NCBI GenBank assembly: GCA_018713435.1
Contig: DVOS01000036.1
Span: 40,042 to 104,041, forward strand
Reading direction: 5' to 3'
DNA: 64,000 nucleotides
Origin: Candidatus Merdiplasma excrementigallinarum
Lineage (GTDB): Bacteria; Bacillota; Clostridia; Lachnospirales; Lachnospiraceae
Every line of letters begins with the position of its first letter. Position 1 is the first letter of the stretch. Below, piece after piece: positions 42,590-50,511 of the stretch. The position numbers were made by a program, and so were the translations under genes. Under the pieces are notes generated by a model. The model saw only the letters and a program-made list of their open reading frames with translations. It was not told the origin of the DNA and did not search any database.

Positions 42590-44140
42590 TTAGTTTTCAT
42601 AGGTAAAACCGCTGTCTGCTGTCACCAAAAGCCCGGAAGAGGGCACTCCCAGAAACACGGCCGGCACCCTGGCAAACACCGGACGGATCCTCCAGGAGGA
42701 CCGGGCGCGTATGCCCACCACGCAGTGGTCCGCCTGGAAATTGGAAAGGCCCGGCACAGAGGAAAGATTCAGTTCCACCAGATCCACCGCCCGCTTCTTC
42801 TGCGTGGAAACAGACTGCAAATTCAGCAGAATACGAAGGTGCGCCCGGTAGTCCTCCCCTTCTTTCCTGGAAGCCCCGTCCTCCCGCAGAAGCCCCTCTA
42901 TGTTTGTTAGCTTATCCAGGGTAAGCCGCCAGGTAGCCTCTGTCTTTGCCATGGGAACGCTTCCGCCGTCCATCAGGGTTTTTACATCCAGCATACTTTC
43001 CCCATAGGCCCAGGAGAGCAGAAGGGCATGCTTCATAACGGTAATCAGGGGCGGAACGCCCAGCCATCCCACCAGCAGGGCAGCCAGAGCTCCCGCCTGC
43101 GTATTCATCTCTCGGTTGGCCACGCAGTACACATAATTGCAGCCCTCCCGCAGCAAAAGGAGTTTGTTCACCACTGTCTTCAGATTTTCCCGGTCTGACC
43201 GTTTTCCGCCGATCACATACTCTATCTGATAGTTCAGCTTTTCGCCCTCTTTCCTGTCCTGATAGCCGGGAAAATGATCCAGCAGATATTCCCGGAAAAG
43301 CAGGTTGGCGGTCAGGCCTCCGTTTTCAGAAGGCAGTTCCATGGTACCGGTTTTCTTCCTTCTCTTGGAGGCAATCTGGCTTTTGGATACAGTCTGCCCG
43401 GACACGCCGTACTTGCTGCAAAGCACATCCAGCATACTTTTGCTCTTCAGCTGTTCCACCGCATCAAAAGGGTTCTCCGCGTCCGGCGCCTGGGACGGCT
43501 GGCCGCCTACAATTACCATGCTCCCGTCCCCGGCGCTTTCCGCCTGGGCCGCCTGCTCCTCCAGCTCTTTTTTCTTCTCCGCTTCCTGCTGCTCCAGATT
43601 CTCCATCTGCTCCTGCGAACTGTTTTCGTTTCGTTTAAATTCTTCCTGGTCGCTTTTGGCTGACTGGGCATCGTGGTGGTACTGAAACAGTTTCCCGATG
43701 GTTCCCGTCACCGCGGTCTGCTTCATATAGGAGACCGCCTGCTGGTAAAAGGCTTCTCCGCCCCGGTCCGTCAGGAGAGCGTACTCCAGAATCTCGCTCT
43801 CCTGAAGTTCCAGCTGCCAGGGCTCAAAGCACAGGCCGGCCAGCCCCTTTACCTCCTTTCCGGCATTTTTCCCCATGAAATCCCGAAGCCTGTCATTGAC
43901 CCGGTCCATGGAAAAATCTCCCGTCCCGTAGGAGGCATCCAGGGCAAAAATCTCATACTCTTCCAGGAGCCTTTTTTCAAACTCTCCAAACACGGAATAA
44001 TTTCCCATGTCCGCAATATTGGCCGCCTGCGCCCTGGCTCCCTGGATCCTGGCGGATTCCGCCGCGGTACAGATGAGGGACAGAAACAGCACGCTGACCA
44101 GGCTGAAAAAAACCGTGATGGCTCCCCTTTCTTTTCTCAT
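42590..44140 (-). CDS. DUF5702 Tad-locus surface protein
   Basis: 516 aa. The N-terminus RKERGAITVFFSLVSVLFLS has a pseudopilin-like G-AITVFFSL helix followed by ESARIQGARAQAANIADMG, typical of TadG/DUF5702-like proteins. A coiled-coil segment (about 160-205, rich in Gln/Glu) precedes the large extracellular domain. AAAGGAGG lies before the ATG. It lies between flp1 and the two TadE genes and probably forms a minor pilus or tip component. No enzymatic motif is visible. Confidence 0.75.
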   Translation of the reverse strand: MRKERGAITVFFSLVSVLFLSLICTAAESARIQGARAQAANIADMGNYSVFGEFEKRLLEEYEIFALDASYGTGDFSMDRVNDRLRDFMGKNAGKEVKGLAGLCFEPWQLELQESEILEYALLTDRGGEAFYQQAVSYMKQTAVTGTIGKLFQYHHDAQSAKSDQEEFKRNENSSQEQMENLEQQEAEKKKELEEQAAQAESAGDGSMVIVGGQPSQAPDAENPFDAVEQLKSKSMLDVLCSKYGVSGQTVSKSQIASKRRKKTGTMELPSENGGLTANLLFREYLLDHFPGYQDRKEGEKLNYQIEYVIGGKRSDRENLKTVVNKLLLLREGCNYVYCVANREMNTQAGALAALLVGWLGVPPLITVMKHALLLSWAYGESMLDVKTLMDGGSVPMAKTEATWRLTLDKLTNIEGLLREDGASRKEGEDYRAHLRILLNLQSVSTQKKRAVDLVELNLSSVPGLSNFQADHCVVGIRARSSWRIRPVFARVPAVFLGVPSSGLLVTADSGFTYEN

Positions 44141-44157
44141 CTGTACCTCCTCCTTTG

Positions 44158-44334
44158 TCAGATACTGTTGCTCTGGCTGGTAATCTTGCCCAGTATGCTG
44201 TTCACCAGGCTGGTGAGCTGCTTTTTAAAGATAATCACAAGAGAGATCAGAACCACCAGTATCAGAATAATCTCCACAATTCCGACTCCGTCCTGTTCCC
44301 GAAGAAAAGAAACGATATGTCCCTGTTTTCCCAT
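44158..44334 (-). CDS. Flp1-type type IVb pilin
   Basis: 58 aa, missing from the ORF track: MGKQGHIVSFLREQDGVGIV followed by EIILILVVLISLVIIFKKQL. The Gly-x-x-Glu context before a single hydrophobic helix and the short tail (TSLVNSILGKITSQ) match Flp1-like pilins. GGGAGG lies six bases before the ATG. It is the likely major subunit of the pilus. Prepilin peptidase would cut before the VGIVEII segment. It is encoded between tadC and the DUF5702 gene. Confidence 0.85.
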   Translation of the reverse strand: MGKQGHIVSFLREQDGVGIVEIILILVVLISLVIIFKKQLTSLVNSILGKITSQSNSI

Positions 44335-44366
44335 CTACTTCCTCCCTTCCCGCCATGCGTTCTCCG

Positions 44367-45722
44367 TTACATTGACAGAAAAGCCGGTACAATCAGAACC
44401 GTCAGCACAACCCCGAACATCATTGCCATGGGAAACAGCAGCTTTGTCCCCGCCTGTTCTCCCAGCTTTCTGGCCATATTCTGGCGCTCTTCCATGGAAG
44501 AGGCCGCTTCCTTTTCCAGAATGGATGCCAGTCCTTTGGAGCCTTTTTTCAGGTTCTGGGACAAAAGGGAGCCCAGCTTGATATACTGGGGGAGGCCGCA
44601 CCGCCTGCCGAAATTTTCGTAGGCCGTGCTCTCCGGCACCCCGCTCTTCATCTCGCCGCAGGCAAACAGCATTTCCTCATAGGCGTACCGGATCTGGCCG
44701 GTACGGTTTTTCCGATACTCTGCCGCGATTTTCAGAAACGTTCCCCGGATGGTCAGGCCGGCTCCCAGAAGCATGGTCATTTTCCACATCAGTTCCGGGT
44801 AGTCCAGCGCCATCTGCAGCCTGCGCTCCCCGGCCTTCTGCCGGACCTTCTGGTCCCGCTGCAGCCAGAGGCAGAGCGGCAGAATGACAGTCAGGGCCAG
44901 AAAGAGGGGAACCAGCGCCTCCCTCTGCCGCAGCCAGGTTGCCTTCCGCCCTTCTACCTGCCCGGGCAGGTCAAGGACCTCATCCCGGGCCCCCTCTTCG
45001 TCTGCCCGCTTCACTTCGCTTTCCACCGCCTGCCAAAGCTGCTCCTGTTCTGACAGTACCGGAGGGTAGACACAGACCGCCGTCTCATAAATCAGCTCCT
45101 GCTCCTGGCAGGTGAGAACCGCCTGTATCTCCACCACGCTCCCCTGTTCATCCGGCTGTCCGGTGATCTGCCCATTCTCATCAATCATTCCGTAGGGCAT
45201 TGTCATCCATTCAACCGTCACTGCCCCGTTTTCCAGGGAGGATGGAAAATTCAGCCCGCTTCTCACCGCGTCCAGCGATTCATTTTCTCCCGGCAGAAGC
45301 TCCTCCAGTGTATCTCTGCCCTTTTCCAGCAGTTCTTCCGCCTGTCGGCTGGTGTATCTGCGTCCCTGCACGGTCACAGTCATCTCAAACGGCTGCGTCT
45401 CCCCTTCCAGCTGCACCTCCAGCTCCTCTTTTCTGTCGCCCATCCCGTATCCCGGCCGCTGCAGCTGATTGTTTTCCACAAGCCGGCTGCCTCGGTCCAC
45501 GGTGAAATAAACCACAGCGCACAGCAGTCCCATAACCGCCCCGAGAAGGAGGCAGTCCGCGATTTTTTTCGCGTAATATGCCCTTCCCGCCTGCCGTTTC
45601 CGTCCGGCCAGCGCTGTCAGATCTCCCACCAGCCCTTTATTTTTTCCTTCCGGACTCGCCATTCCCCATTTATCCGCAAGAAATTCTCCCAGTCTGAGAA
45701 GTGGATTTTTCGGTGCTTTCAT
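44367..45722 (-). CDS. tadC: TadC-like type II/IV secretion system F protein
   Basis: 451 aa, longer than classical TadC (about 300 aa). A membrane segment near residue 58-75 (LLLGAVMGLLCAVVYFTV) is followed by an extracytoplasmic domain of about 180 residues (VTVQGRRYTSRQAEELLEKG). The second membrane segment is at about 270. The T2SSF-type cytosolic part follows (YPELMWKMTMLLGAGLTIRG, EMKSGVPESTAYENFGRRCG), with a final helix (AMMFGVVLTVLIVPAFL). It would form the inner-membrane platform with TadB. The extra external domain is a feature of this clade rather than a fusion artefact. Confidence 0.82.
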   Translation of the reverse strand: MKAPKNPLLRLGEFLADKWGMASPEGKNKGLVGDLTALAGRKRQAGRAYYAKKIADCLLLGAVMGLLCAVVYFTVDRGSRLVENNQLQRPGYGMGDRKEELEVQLEGETQPFEMTVTVQGRRYTSRQAEELLEKGRDTLEELLPGENESLDAVRSGLNFPSSLENGAVTVEWMTMPYGMIDENGQITGQPDEQGSVVEIQAVLTCQEQELIYETAVCVYPPVLSEQEQLWQAVESEVKRADEEGARDEVLDLPGQVEGRKATWLRQREALVPLFLALTVILPLCLWLQRDQKVRQKAGERRLQMALDYPELMWKMTMLLGAGLTIRGTFLKIAAEYRKNRTGQIRYAYEEMLFACGEMKSGVPESTAYENFGRRCGLPQYIKLGSLLSQNLKKGSKGLASILEKEAASSMEERQNMARKLGEQAGTKLLFPMAMMFGVVLTVLIVPAFLSM

Positions 45723-45755
45723 ACTTCATCTCCGTCCTGCTTCTGTCTTCACCTT

Positions 45756-46508
45756 CTATACCTCTATCGTCATAATTTTCCTGCCCCACAGGCAGGCAGC
45801 CCCATAGATTGCAAGGCAGACTGCCATCACGATTTTTCCTGCCGGACTGGTGTACATAACCTCCAGAAACTCCGGCGAGGTGAGGGAAACGTACCCCAGA
45901 ATCAGCATGGGTATCGCACTCATCATGTTCTGCTCCATCATCTTGCCCGCCAGCGTGGTTTCGATCTCCATCCGGGTCTCCTGCCGCTGCTGAATGCTGG
46001 ATATGGTGTTTCGCATAATCGCCATCAGATCCCCTCCGGTCCGCTTCGCCGTGTAAAAAACTTCCGCAAAATTTCGGATATCCTCCACCCGGCTTCTCTC
46101 CCCCAGATCCTCCAGCAGCGATTCGATAGAACGGTTCAGCCCGGTCTGTACTGTCAGATATGTAAATTCCGACACAATAAAGGATTCTTCGGAATAAATC
46201 TTTTTCAGTTCCTTCAGAGCCTCCCCGAAAGCGTTCTCCACCGCGTATCCGGCCTGAAGAGACGTACACACCAGCTGTATCCCTGTCAGAAACTGCTCCT
46301 GCATATCCCTTCCCCGCCGGCGGACCAGCTGCCTTTTCCGGTCCTTCAGAAAAAGAGGCAGTCCGCCAAGGAAAAGAAGCCAGGGGATCCAGGCGCGGAA
46401 GAACAGGAAACTCACGGCCGCGTCCAGCCCCAGATAAATGAGACTGTAAAAAACTCCTTCTCTGAAAGACAGGCGGTACCGGCCGTAATCCCGGGCCGGC
46501 CTGTTCAG
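45756..46508 (-). CDS. tadB: TadB-like platform protein, probable CTG start overlapping cpaF
   Basis: About 250 aa. The T2SSF motifs are QEQFLTGIQLVCTSLQAGYA, AKRTGGDLMAIMRNTI and ETTLAGKMMEQNMMS, with C-terminal membrane helices. The track start (GTG at 46415) cuts off DYGRYRLSFREGVFYSLIYL, which resembles the normal N-terminus of the family. In the frame upstream of 46415 there is no ATG, GTG or TTG before an upstream TGA. The CTG at 46508 forms a CTGA overlap with the cpaF stop, like the ATGA overlap at the cpaF start. A -1 slip on A7 in cpaF is an alternative way into this frame. Confidence 0.7.
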   Translation of the reverse strand: MNRPARDYGRYRLSFREGVFYSLIYLGLDAAVSFLFFRAWIPWLLFLGGLPLFLKDRKRQLVRRRGRDMQEQFLTGIQLVCTSLQAGYAVENAFGEALKELKKIYSEESFIVSEFTYLTVQTGLNRSIESLLEDLGERSRVEDIRNFAEVFYTAKRTGGDLMAIMRNTISSIQQRQETRMEIETTLAGKMMEQNMMSAIPMLILGYVSLTSPEFLEVMYTSPAGKIVMAVCLAIYGAACLWGRKIMTIEV

Positions 46509-47725
46509 GCCAGCCCGGCCCGCGCCAGCTTCTGCCGTTTCTGCAGTTCTCCTTTTTTTACCAGACTTCCTGATATTTTTCCCTCCTCATCCTCTCCCTG
46601 CTCCTCAAACTCAAACAGGGAATGGGTCTGTATTTCCCCCAATCTGTAGTCATACCCGGTGATCTCCAGTATCTCCAGAACCTTGCGGCTTTTGTCCCGC
46701 ATCCGCCCCAGGTGCACCATCAGGTCAATGCCGGAGGCGATCTGCCGCCGCACTGCCTGCACCGGAATCTCCAGTCCCATCAGCACCATGGTCTCCAGCC
46801 GGGAGAGCATATCCCGGGGGCTGTTCCCATGACCGGTGCTCAGCGACCCGTCATGCCCCGTATTCAGGGACTGCAGCATATCAATGGTTTCTTCTCCCCT
46901 GACTTCCCCCACAATAATCCGGTCCGGCCGCATCCGCAGGCTGGCCCGGATCAGATCCCGGATTGTCACCTCATTATCCCCTTCTTCATTGGCCCTCCTG
47001 GCTTCCAGTCGCACCAGATTTCTGGCTCCCTGCAGCTGAAGCTCCGCGTTGTCCTCAATGGTCACAATCCGCTCGTCCCGGGGAATATAGTGGGAGAGGG
47101 CGTTCAGGAAGGTCGTTTTTCCGGATCCGGTTCCGCCGCTGATAAAAATGTTGTACCCGGCCCGCACCAGTTTTTCCAGGAACAGGGCTGCCTCCCGGGA
47201 CACGGTGTTCCAGGCGATAAGCTGCTCCATGGATATGGGATGATCCGGGAAGCGGCGAATGGTAATCACCGGCCCCTCAATAGCCACCGGCGCCATCACC
47301 ACATTCACTCTGGCTCCATTTTCCAGCCGCGCGTCTACAATGGATACCGCCTCATTTGCCACCCGGTTGCACTTTGCCACAATCTGCTGCACGATATCCT
47401 CCAGCTTTTCCCTGGAAGAAAATTTCCGATCCCACTGAAAAAGCCGGCCCTGCCTCTCCACATAAATATTTTCCGTGCCGTTTACCATGATCTCCGTCAC
47501 CGTGTCATCGTCCACCAGCTCCTGCAGAATATCCAGACGGCGGACGGAATTGAACAGTTCCTTCCGGACCTGCTCTCTCTCGGAAAGCCGGATATAGGAA
47601 TCCCTGCCGCACTCCAGCATCAGTTCATCGATCAGCCGACAGATCTCCTGATCCGTAACTTCCTGGTACTCCTCCAGCCGCTTCATCAGCCGGGCACGCA
47701 GATCCCGGAACCGTTCTCCCGTCAT
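46505..47725 (-). CDS. cpaF: CpaF/TadA-type pilus assembly ATPase
   Basis: 406 aa from the ATG at 47725, which has AAGGAGG seven bases upstream and overlaps the tadZ stop as ATGA. The N-terminal helical region is followed by the secretion-ATPase core: Walker A SGGTGSGKTTFLNAL, Asp box VTIEDNAELQL, Walker B-like RPDRIIVGEVRGEE and His box LSTGHGNSPRDML. It powers pilin assembly at the inner membrane. Near its end GTA AAA AAA GGA forms an A7 run (46553-46559). Confidence 0.9.
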   Translation of the reverse strand: MTGERFRDLRARLMKRLEEYQEVTDQEICRLIDELMLECGRDSYIRLSEREQVRKELFNSVRRLDILQELVDDDTVTEIMVNGTENIYVERQGRLFQWDRKFSSREKLEDIVQQIVAKCNRVANEAVSIVDARLENGARVNVVMAPVAIEGPVITIRRFPDHPISMEQLIAWNTVSREAALFLEKLVRAGYNIFISGGTGSGKTTFLNALSHYIPRDERIVTIEDNAELQLQGARNLVRLEARRANEEGDNEVTIRDLIRASLRMRPDRIIVGEVRGEETIDMLQSLNTGHDGSLSTGHGNSPRDMLSRLETMVLMGLEIPVQAVRRQIASGIDLMVHLGRMRDKSRKVLEILEITGYDYRLGEIQTHSLFEFEEQGEDEEGKISGSLVKKGELQKRQKLARAGLA

Positions 47726-48744
47726 GGTTCGCCTCCTTCGTCCCGTCCCGTCTCCAAGAGCTGACGCACATACCGTCCCAGCGTTCCTCCCGCCAGGGTC
47801 TGGGGCAGTTCCAGTTCTTCGCCCCGTCCCCACCGGGGCAGGTGAAGGCGCACCAGTTTTTCCTCCACCTCCCCGCATTCCAGCGCCCTCAGATTTTTCT
47901 CAAACTGAAGGAGCTTCGCTCTGGAAACCGGGTCATCCAGAACCGGCATGTAGACCCGCCCGCATCTTTTCAGAATCTGAAACACGTCCTCAATCTGGCT
48001 CCCCAGGTCGAGAATGATAACTTCATAGTCCCCCCAGGCCTCAATCCGGGAAAAAAGCGAAATCCATTCCTCATGTCCCACATCCCGCAGGTCTCCGGGG
48101 GAAAACGCGGGAGGAATATAGTCCAGCCGCCCCAGGGAGCGGATCATGCCGCTCAGCCTGTAAATCAGGTTTCCCTCGTTCTGCCTGGCAAAATAAAGCA
48201 AATCGGAAATATCCGCGGAATAATTCTGATCAAACAGCGTCTCAAACCCGTTGAAATTTTCCAGGTTCAGATACAGCACTTTCTTTTTTTCACCCAGTAT
48301 TTCGCCCAGGGTCAGAGCAAAAGCGGTTTTGCCAAGCCGTCCCAGGGGCGAATACACCCCGATCAGCTCCGTGGCGGAGAGGGACAGCGGCTCCGGCATA
48401 ACCTGCGGTCCGGTCTCCGCGTAGTATCCCATCACCTCCGCAATCAGCTGGTCGGAGGGCTGATACTTATAGACAAAGGGATTCTCCCCGATATCCGCCA
48501 TCGTTTCTCCCTCTGAAAGAATGATAATTCTCTCCACGTCCATCTGCTTCACCCTGTCGCACATGGCGTTCGTGGAAATCAGAAGCAGTTCGATGTGATT
48601 TTGGGAGGCAAAATCCTCCAGGCTGTCCAGATTTGTAAAGGCCTGTACCTCGAAGGGCGCATGGCGCCGCTCATTCATGTACTCCGCCAGGTTTCTGGCA
48701 TAAGACGCTTCCAGGTCGCAGACCGCAAATATGCTTTTTTTCAT
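47722..48744 (-). CDS. tadZ: TadZ/CpaE-like localisation ATPase
   Basis: 340 aa. The N-terminal receiver-like domain (FAVCDLEASYARNLAEYMNE, LLLISTNAM) lacks an obvious phospho-acceptor set. The ParA/MinD-like domain has the deviant Walker loop YSPLGRLGKTAFALTLG and DYEVIILDLGSQIED. TadZ proteins place the Tad machinery in the cell. The start lies three bases after the A24 peptidase stop. GGGAGG is 13 bases upstream, which is long. Confidence 0.82.
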   Translation of the reverse strand: MKKSIFAVCDLEASYARNLAEYMNERRHAPFEVQAFTNLDSLEDFASQNHIELLLISTNAMCDRVKQMDVERIIILSEGETMADIGENPFVYKYQPSDQLIAEVMGYYAETGPQVMPEPLSLSATELIGVYSPLGRLGKTAFALTLGEILGEKKKVLYLNLENFNGFETLFDQNYSADISDLLYFARQNEGNLIYRLSGMIRSLGRLDYIPPAFSPGDLRDVGHEEWISLFSRIEAWGDYEVIILDLGSQIEDVFQILKRCGRVYMPVLDDPVSRAKLLQFEKNLRALECGEVEEKLVRLHLPRWGRGEELELPQTLAGGTLGRYVRQLLETGRDEGGEP

Positions 48745-48747
48745 TAA

Positions 48748-49251
48748 TTACCGGCCACCTCCCAGCATGGTCAGAAGTCCCAGCAGAATCGGCACAGAAA
48801 AACAGAACTGCCCGTCCCCGTCATTTTCCCTGCGGTAAGGACTCCACTGGCCCGTTTTTAATAATTGCGTGATATAAGTTCTGAAATAGAACAGACGTAC
48901 AAAAAGATTATGTCTTTTTACAACCAGAAAGGCAGAAATGATTCCGCCAAACAGAATCGCGCGAAGCATACAGAAAAAACAGGGGACAGGCCCCAGAAAG
49001 CCTCCGATTACACACAGCAGTTTCACGTCCCCGGCTCCGATCATGCGGAGCCAGTACAGGCCCCCGAAAAGCAGGACCGGAAGCGCCGCGCCCGCAAGCC
49101 AGCAGGCAAGTCCCGCTCCCCGGGATAATATGGCCTGTCCCGCCGCTCCGCAGAGCAGGCCTGCCGCAATCAGACCGTTGGGGATCTTCCCCCCGATCAG
49201 ATCCGCCGCTGTTCCAATCGCTATCAGGTGCAGAAGAACTGTCATCTCCAT
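48748..49251 (-). CDS. A24-family prepilin peptidase, first gene of the Tad operon
   Basis: 167 aa with several membrane helices. Catalytic aspartates are in GTAADLIGGKIPN and MIGAGDVKLL (GxGDVK). AGGAGG lies six bases before the ATG. It is TadV/CpaA-like and would cleave the Flp1 and TadE leaders. It is followed at once by tadZ. Confidence 0.87.
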   Translation of the reverse strand: MEMTVLLHLIAIGTAADLIGGKIPNGLIAAGLLCGAAGQAILSRGAGLACWLAGAALPVLLFGGLYWLRMIGAGDVKLLCVIGGFLGPVPCFFCMLRAILFGGIISAFLVVKRHNLFVRLFYFRTYITQLLKTGQWSPYRRENDGDGQFCFSVPILLGLLTMLGGGR

Positions 49252-49367
49252 CCTTCTCCTCCTGTCAGAAATCCGAAAGACTGTCCCTGTTTCTCCGGTT
49301 CTTTGTCTTTTTTATCCCATGGCCGTCCCTCCTTTGCCTCTGCATACCGCCGCAACAATGTCATCAT
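49242..49367 (-). CDS. Possible 41-aa leader ORF overlapping the prepilin peptidase start
   Basis: MMTLLRRYAEAKEGRPWDKK ends at a TGA inside the first codons of the A24 gene (ATGGAGATGA). It contains the peptidase ribosome site, so it could couple translation. Its own ribosome site is poor (GAGTG). It may be a chance ORF. Confidence 0.3.
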   Translation of the reverse strand: MMTLLRRYAEAKEGRPWDKKDKEPEKQGQSFGFLTGGEGWR

Positions 49368-49476
49368 TCACAACACTCTGAAGATAAGCAGGAAATTCCG
49401 ACAGACGGACACATGTCCCAGATATGAAAATAGAATTCTCAGAATGGCTGCTGCCTCAGAAAATCTGCTTGTGTGT

Positions 49477-49505
49477 ATCATAGCACAGCGCCGCAGATAA
49501 TGCAA
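49477..49505 (-). promoter_or_regulatory. Promoter of the Tad pilus operon
   Basis: The minus strand has TTGCAT, 17 bases, TATGAT. The 332-base gap between the pilus and folT genes contains this promoter, the 41-aa ORF and an AT-rich tail without other genes. Confidence 0.65.
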
Positions 49506-49583
49506 CACATTTCTGAAATTTATTTTTACTATTTGTTTTAAGTCCTCTTATTATATGTTATATTTTATTCCTTTCCTTTTTTT

Positions 49584-50153
49584 TCAGACCGTCTTTTTTT
49601 TCAGCACCGCCGGCTTCACGGTATCCATCACCAAAAAGGTCAGCGGGCTGAAATACAAAAAACAGGTCAGCACACAGTAAATGGGAACCAGAAGTGCAAA
49701 CTGAACCAGTCTGCCCGGAATAATCGTAAAGAAATTATACCCCTGGAACAGCACCAGTCCGGATGTTGTCAAAACAAGTGAACTGATCGCCGCAGTCGCC
49801 ACAATGGTAAGTACAATGCCCACCGTTTTGCCTTTTCGGCTCCTTCCGGCATAGAAATATTTCGCCAGTCCGGGGATCAGTCCCCAGCAGGCAGCGGCAG
49901 CGGTGATAAAGGGGTCCACCGCATATCCTTTCATGAAACATCCCAGGATGTCCGCCGTAAAACCGCAGACAGCTCCTGCTGCCGGTCCCATCCAGAGACC
50001 GGCCAGAATCGTACAGACACTTCCCACCGAAATCCGGTAAGCACCCAGTTCCACCACAAGCACTCTGGTAAGCACCAGATGCATTGCTACGAGAAGAGCC
50101 ATGAAGACAAGAGTCCTCACATTCCAGTAAGTCCTGCAGCTGTTTTTCTGCAT
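49584..50153 (-). CDS. folT: Folate-family ECF transporter S component
   Basis: 189 aa with about six hydrophobic segments. RTLVFMALLVAMHLVLTRVL and YRISVGSVCTILAGLWMGPA then GAVCGFTADILGCF are typical of FolT. It binds folates and uses a shared ECF module that is not in this window. GGAGG lies ten bases before the ATG. A THF-type riboswitch and its own promoter precede it. Confidence 0.85.
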   Translation of the reverse strand: MQKNSCRTYWNVRTLVFMALLVAMHLVLTRVLVVELGAYRISVGSVCTILAGLWMGPAAGAVCGFTADILGCFMKGYAVDPFITAAAACWGLIPGLAKYFYAGRSRKGKTVGIVLTIVATAAISSLVLTTSGLVLFQGYNFFTIIPGRLVQFALLVPIYCVLTCFLYFSPLTFLVMDTVKPAVLKKKTV

Positions 50154-50214
50154 AATAAAAACACCTCCATAATGCTTTCATACGGTCAGAGTCGTTACCA
50201 TAAATAATAATCCC

Positions 50215-50350
50215 TCCACATTATGAGATGTTCTCATATGCAGCAACGGGTGCGGAAAATATATCGTAAGCCTTCTTATCAGCAGCTTTTCGTTTCACGG
50301 CGACTCCCCAGCCAATGAACACTTAACGCATAAATTCCTACTTCGCTATT
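50215..50350 (-). promoter_or_regulatory. THF (tetrahydrofolate) riboswitch
   Basis: The minus strand contains the hallmark ATGCGTTAAGTGTTCATTGG followed by CTGGGGAGTCGCC. This matches the GCGUUAAGUG and GGGxxGUCG blocks of the THF riboswitch. It sits in the leader of a folT-type gene, the usual target. The ATATGAGAACATCTCATAATG hairpin near its 3' end may be the expression platform before the ribosome site. Confidence 0.8.
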
Positions 50351-50365
50351 ATTTACTTGTTTCAA

Positions 50366-50393
50366 AGTATAGCATACTTTACAGATAATGCAA
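50366..50393 (-). promoter_or_regulatory. folT promoter
   Basis: The minus strand has TTGCAT, 16 bases, TATACT, directly before the riboswitch. The string TTGCATTATCTG is identical to that at the Tad operon promoter. Confidence 0.6.
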
Positions 50394-50425
50394 TGTCTAT
50401 TTGTTCTTTCCGGCTTTTCCGCTTT

Positions 50426-50482
50426 ATAAAAAGCGAATCTTCCAAAAACACCGTCTTTGTCAATGCTTTTGGAAGATTCTTT
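50426..50482 (-). terminator. Terminator of the alpha-galactosidase operon
   Basis: On the minus strand GAATCTTCCAAAA pairs with TTTTTGGAAGATTC, followed by GCTTTTTATAAAGC. Confidence 0.75.
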
Positions 50483-50511
50483 TGTCAGTTCAGGATCCCA
50501 TGCTTCCGCCC

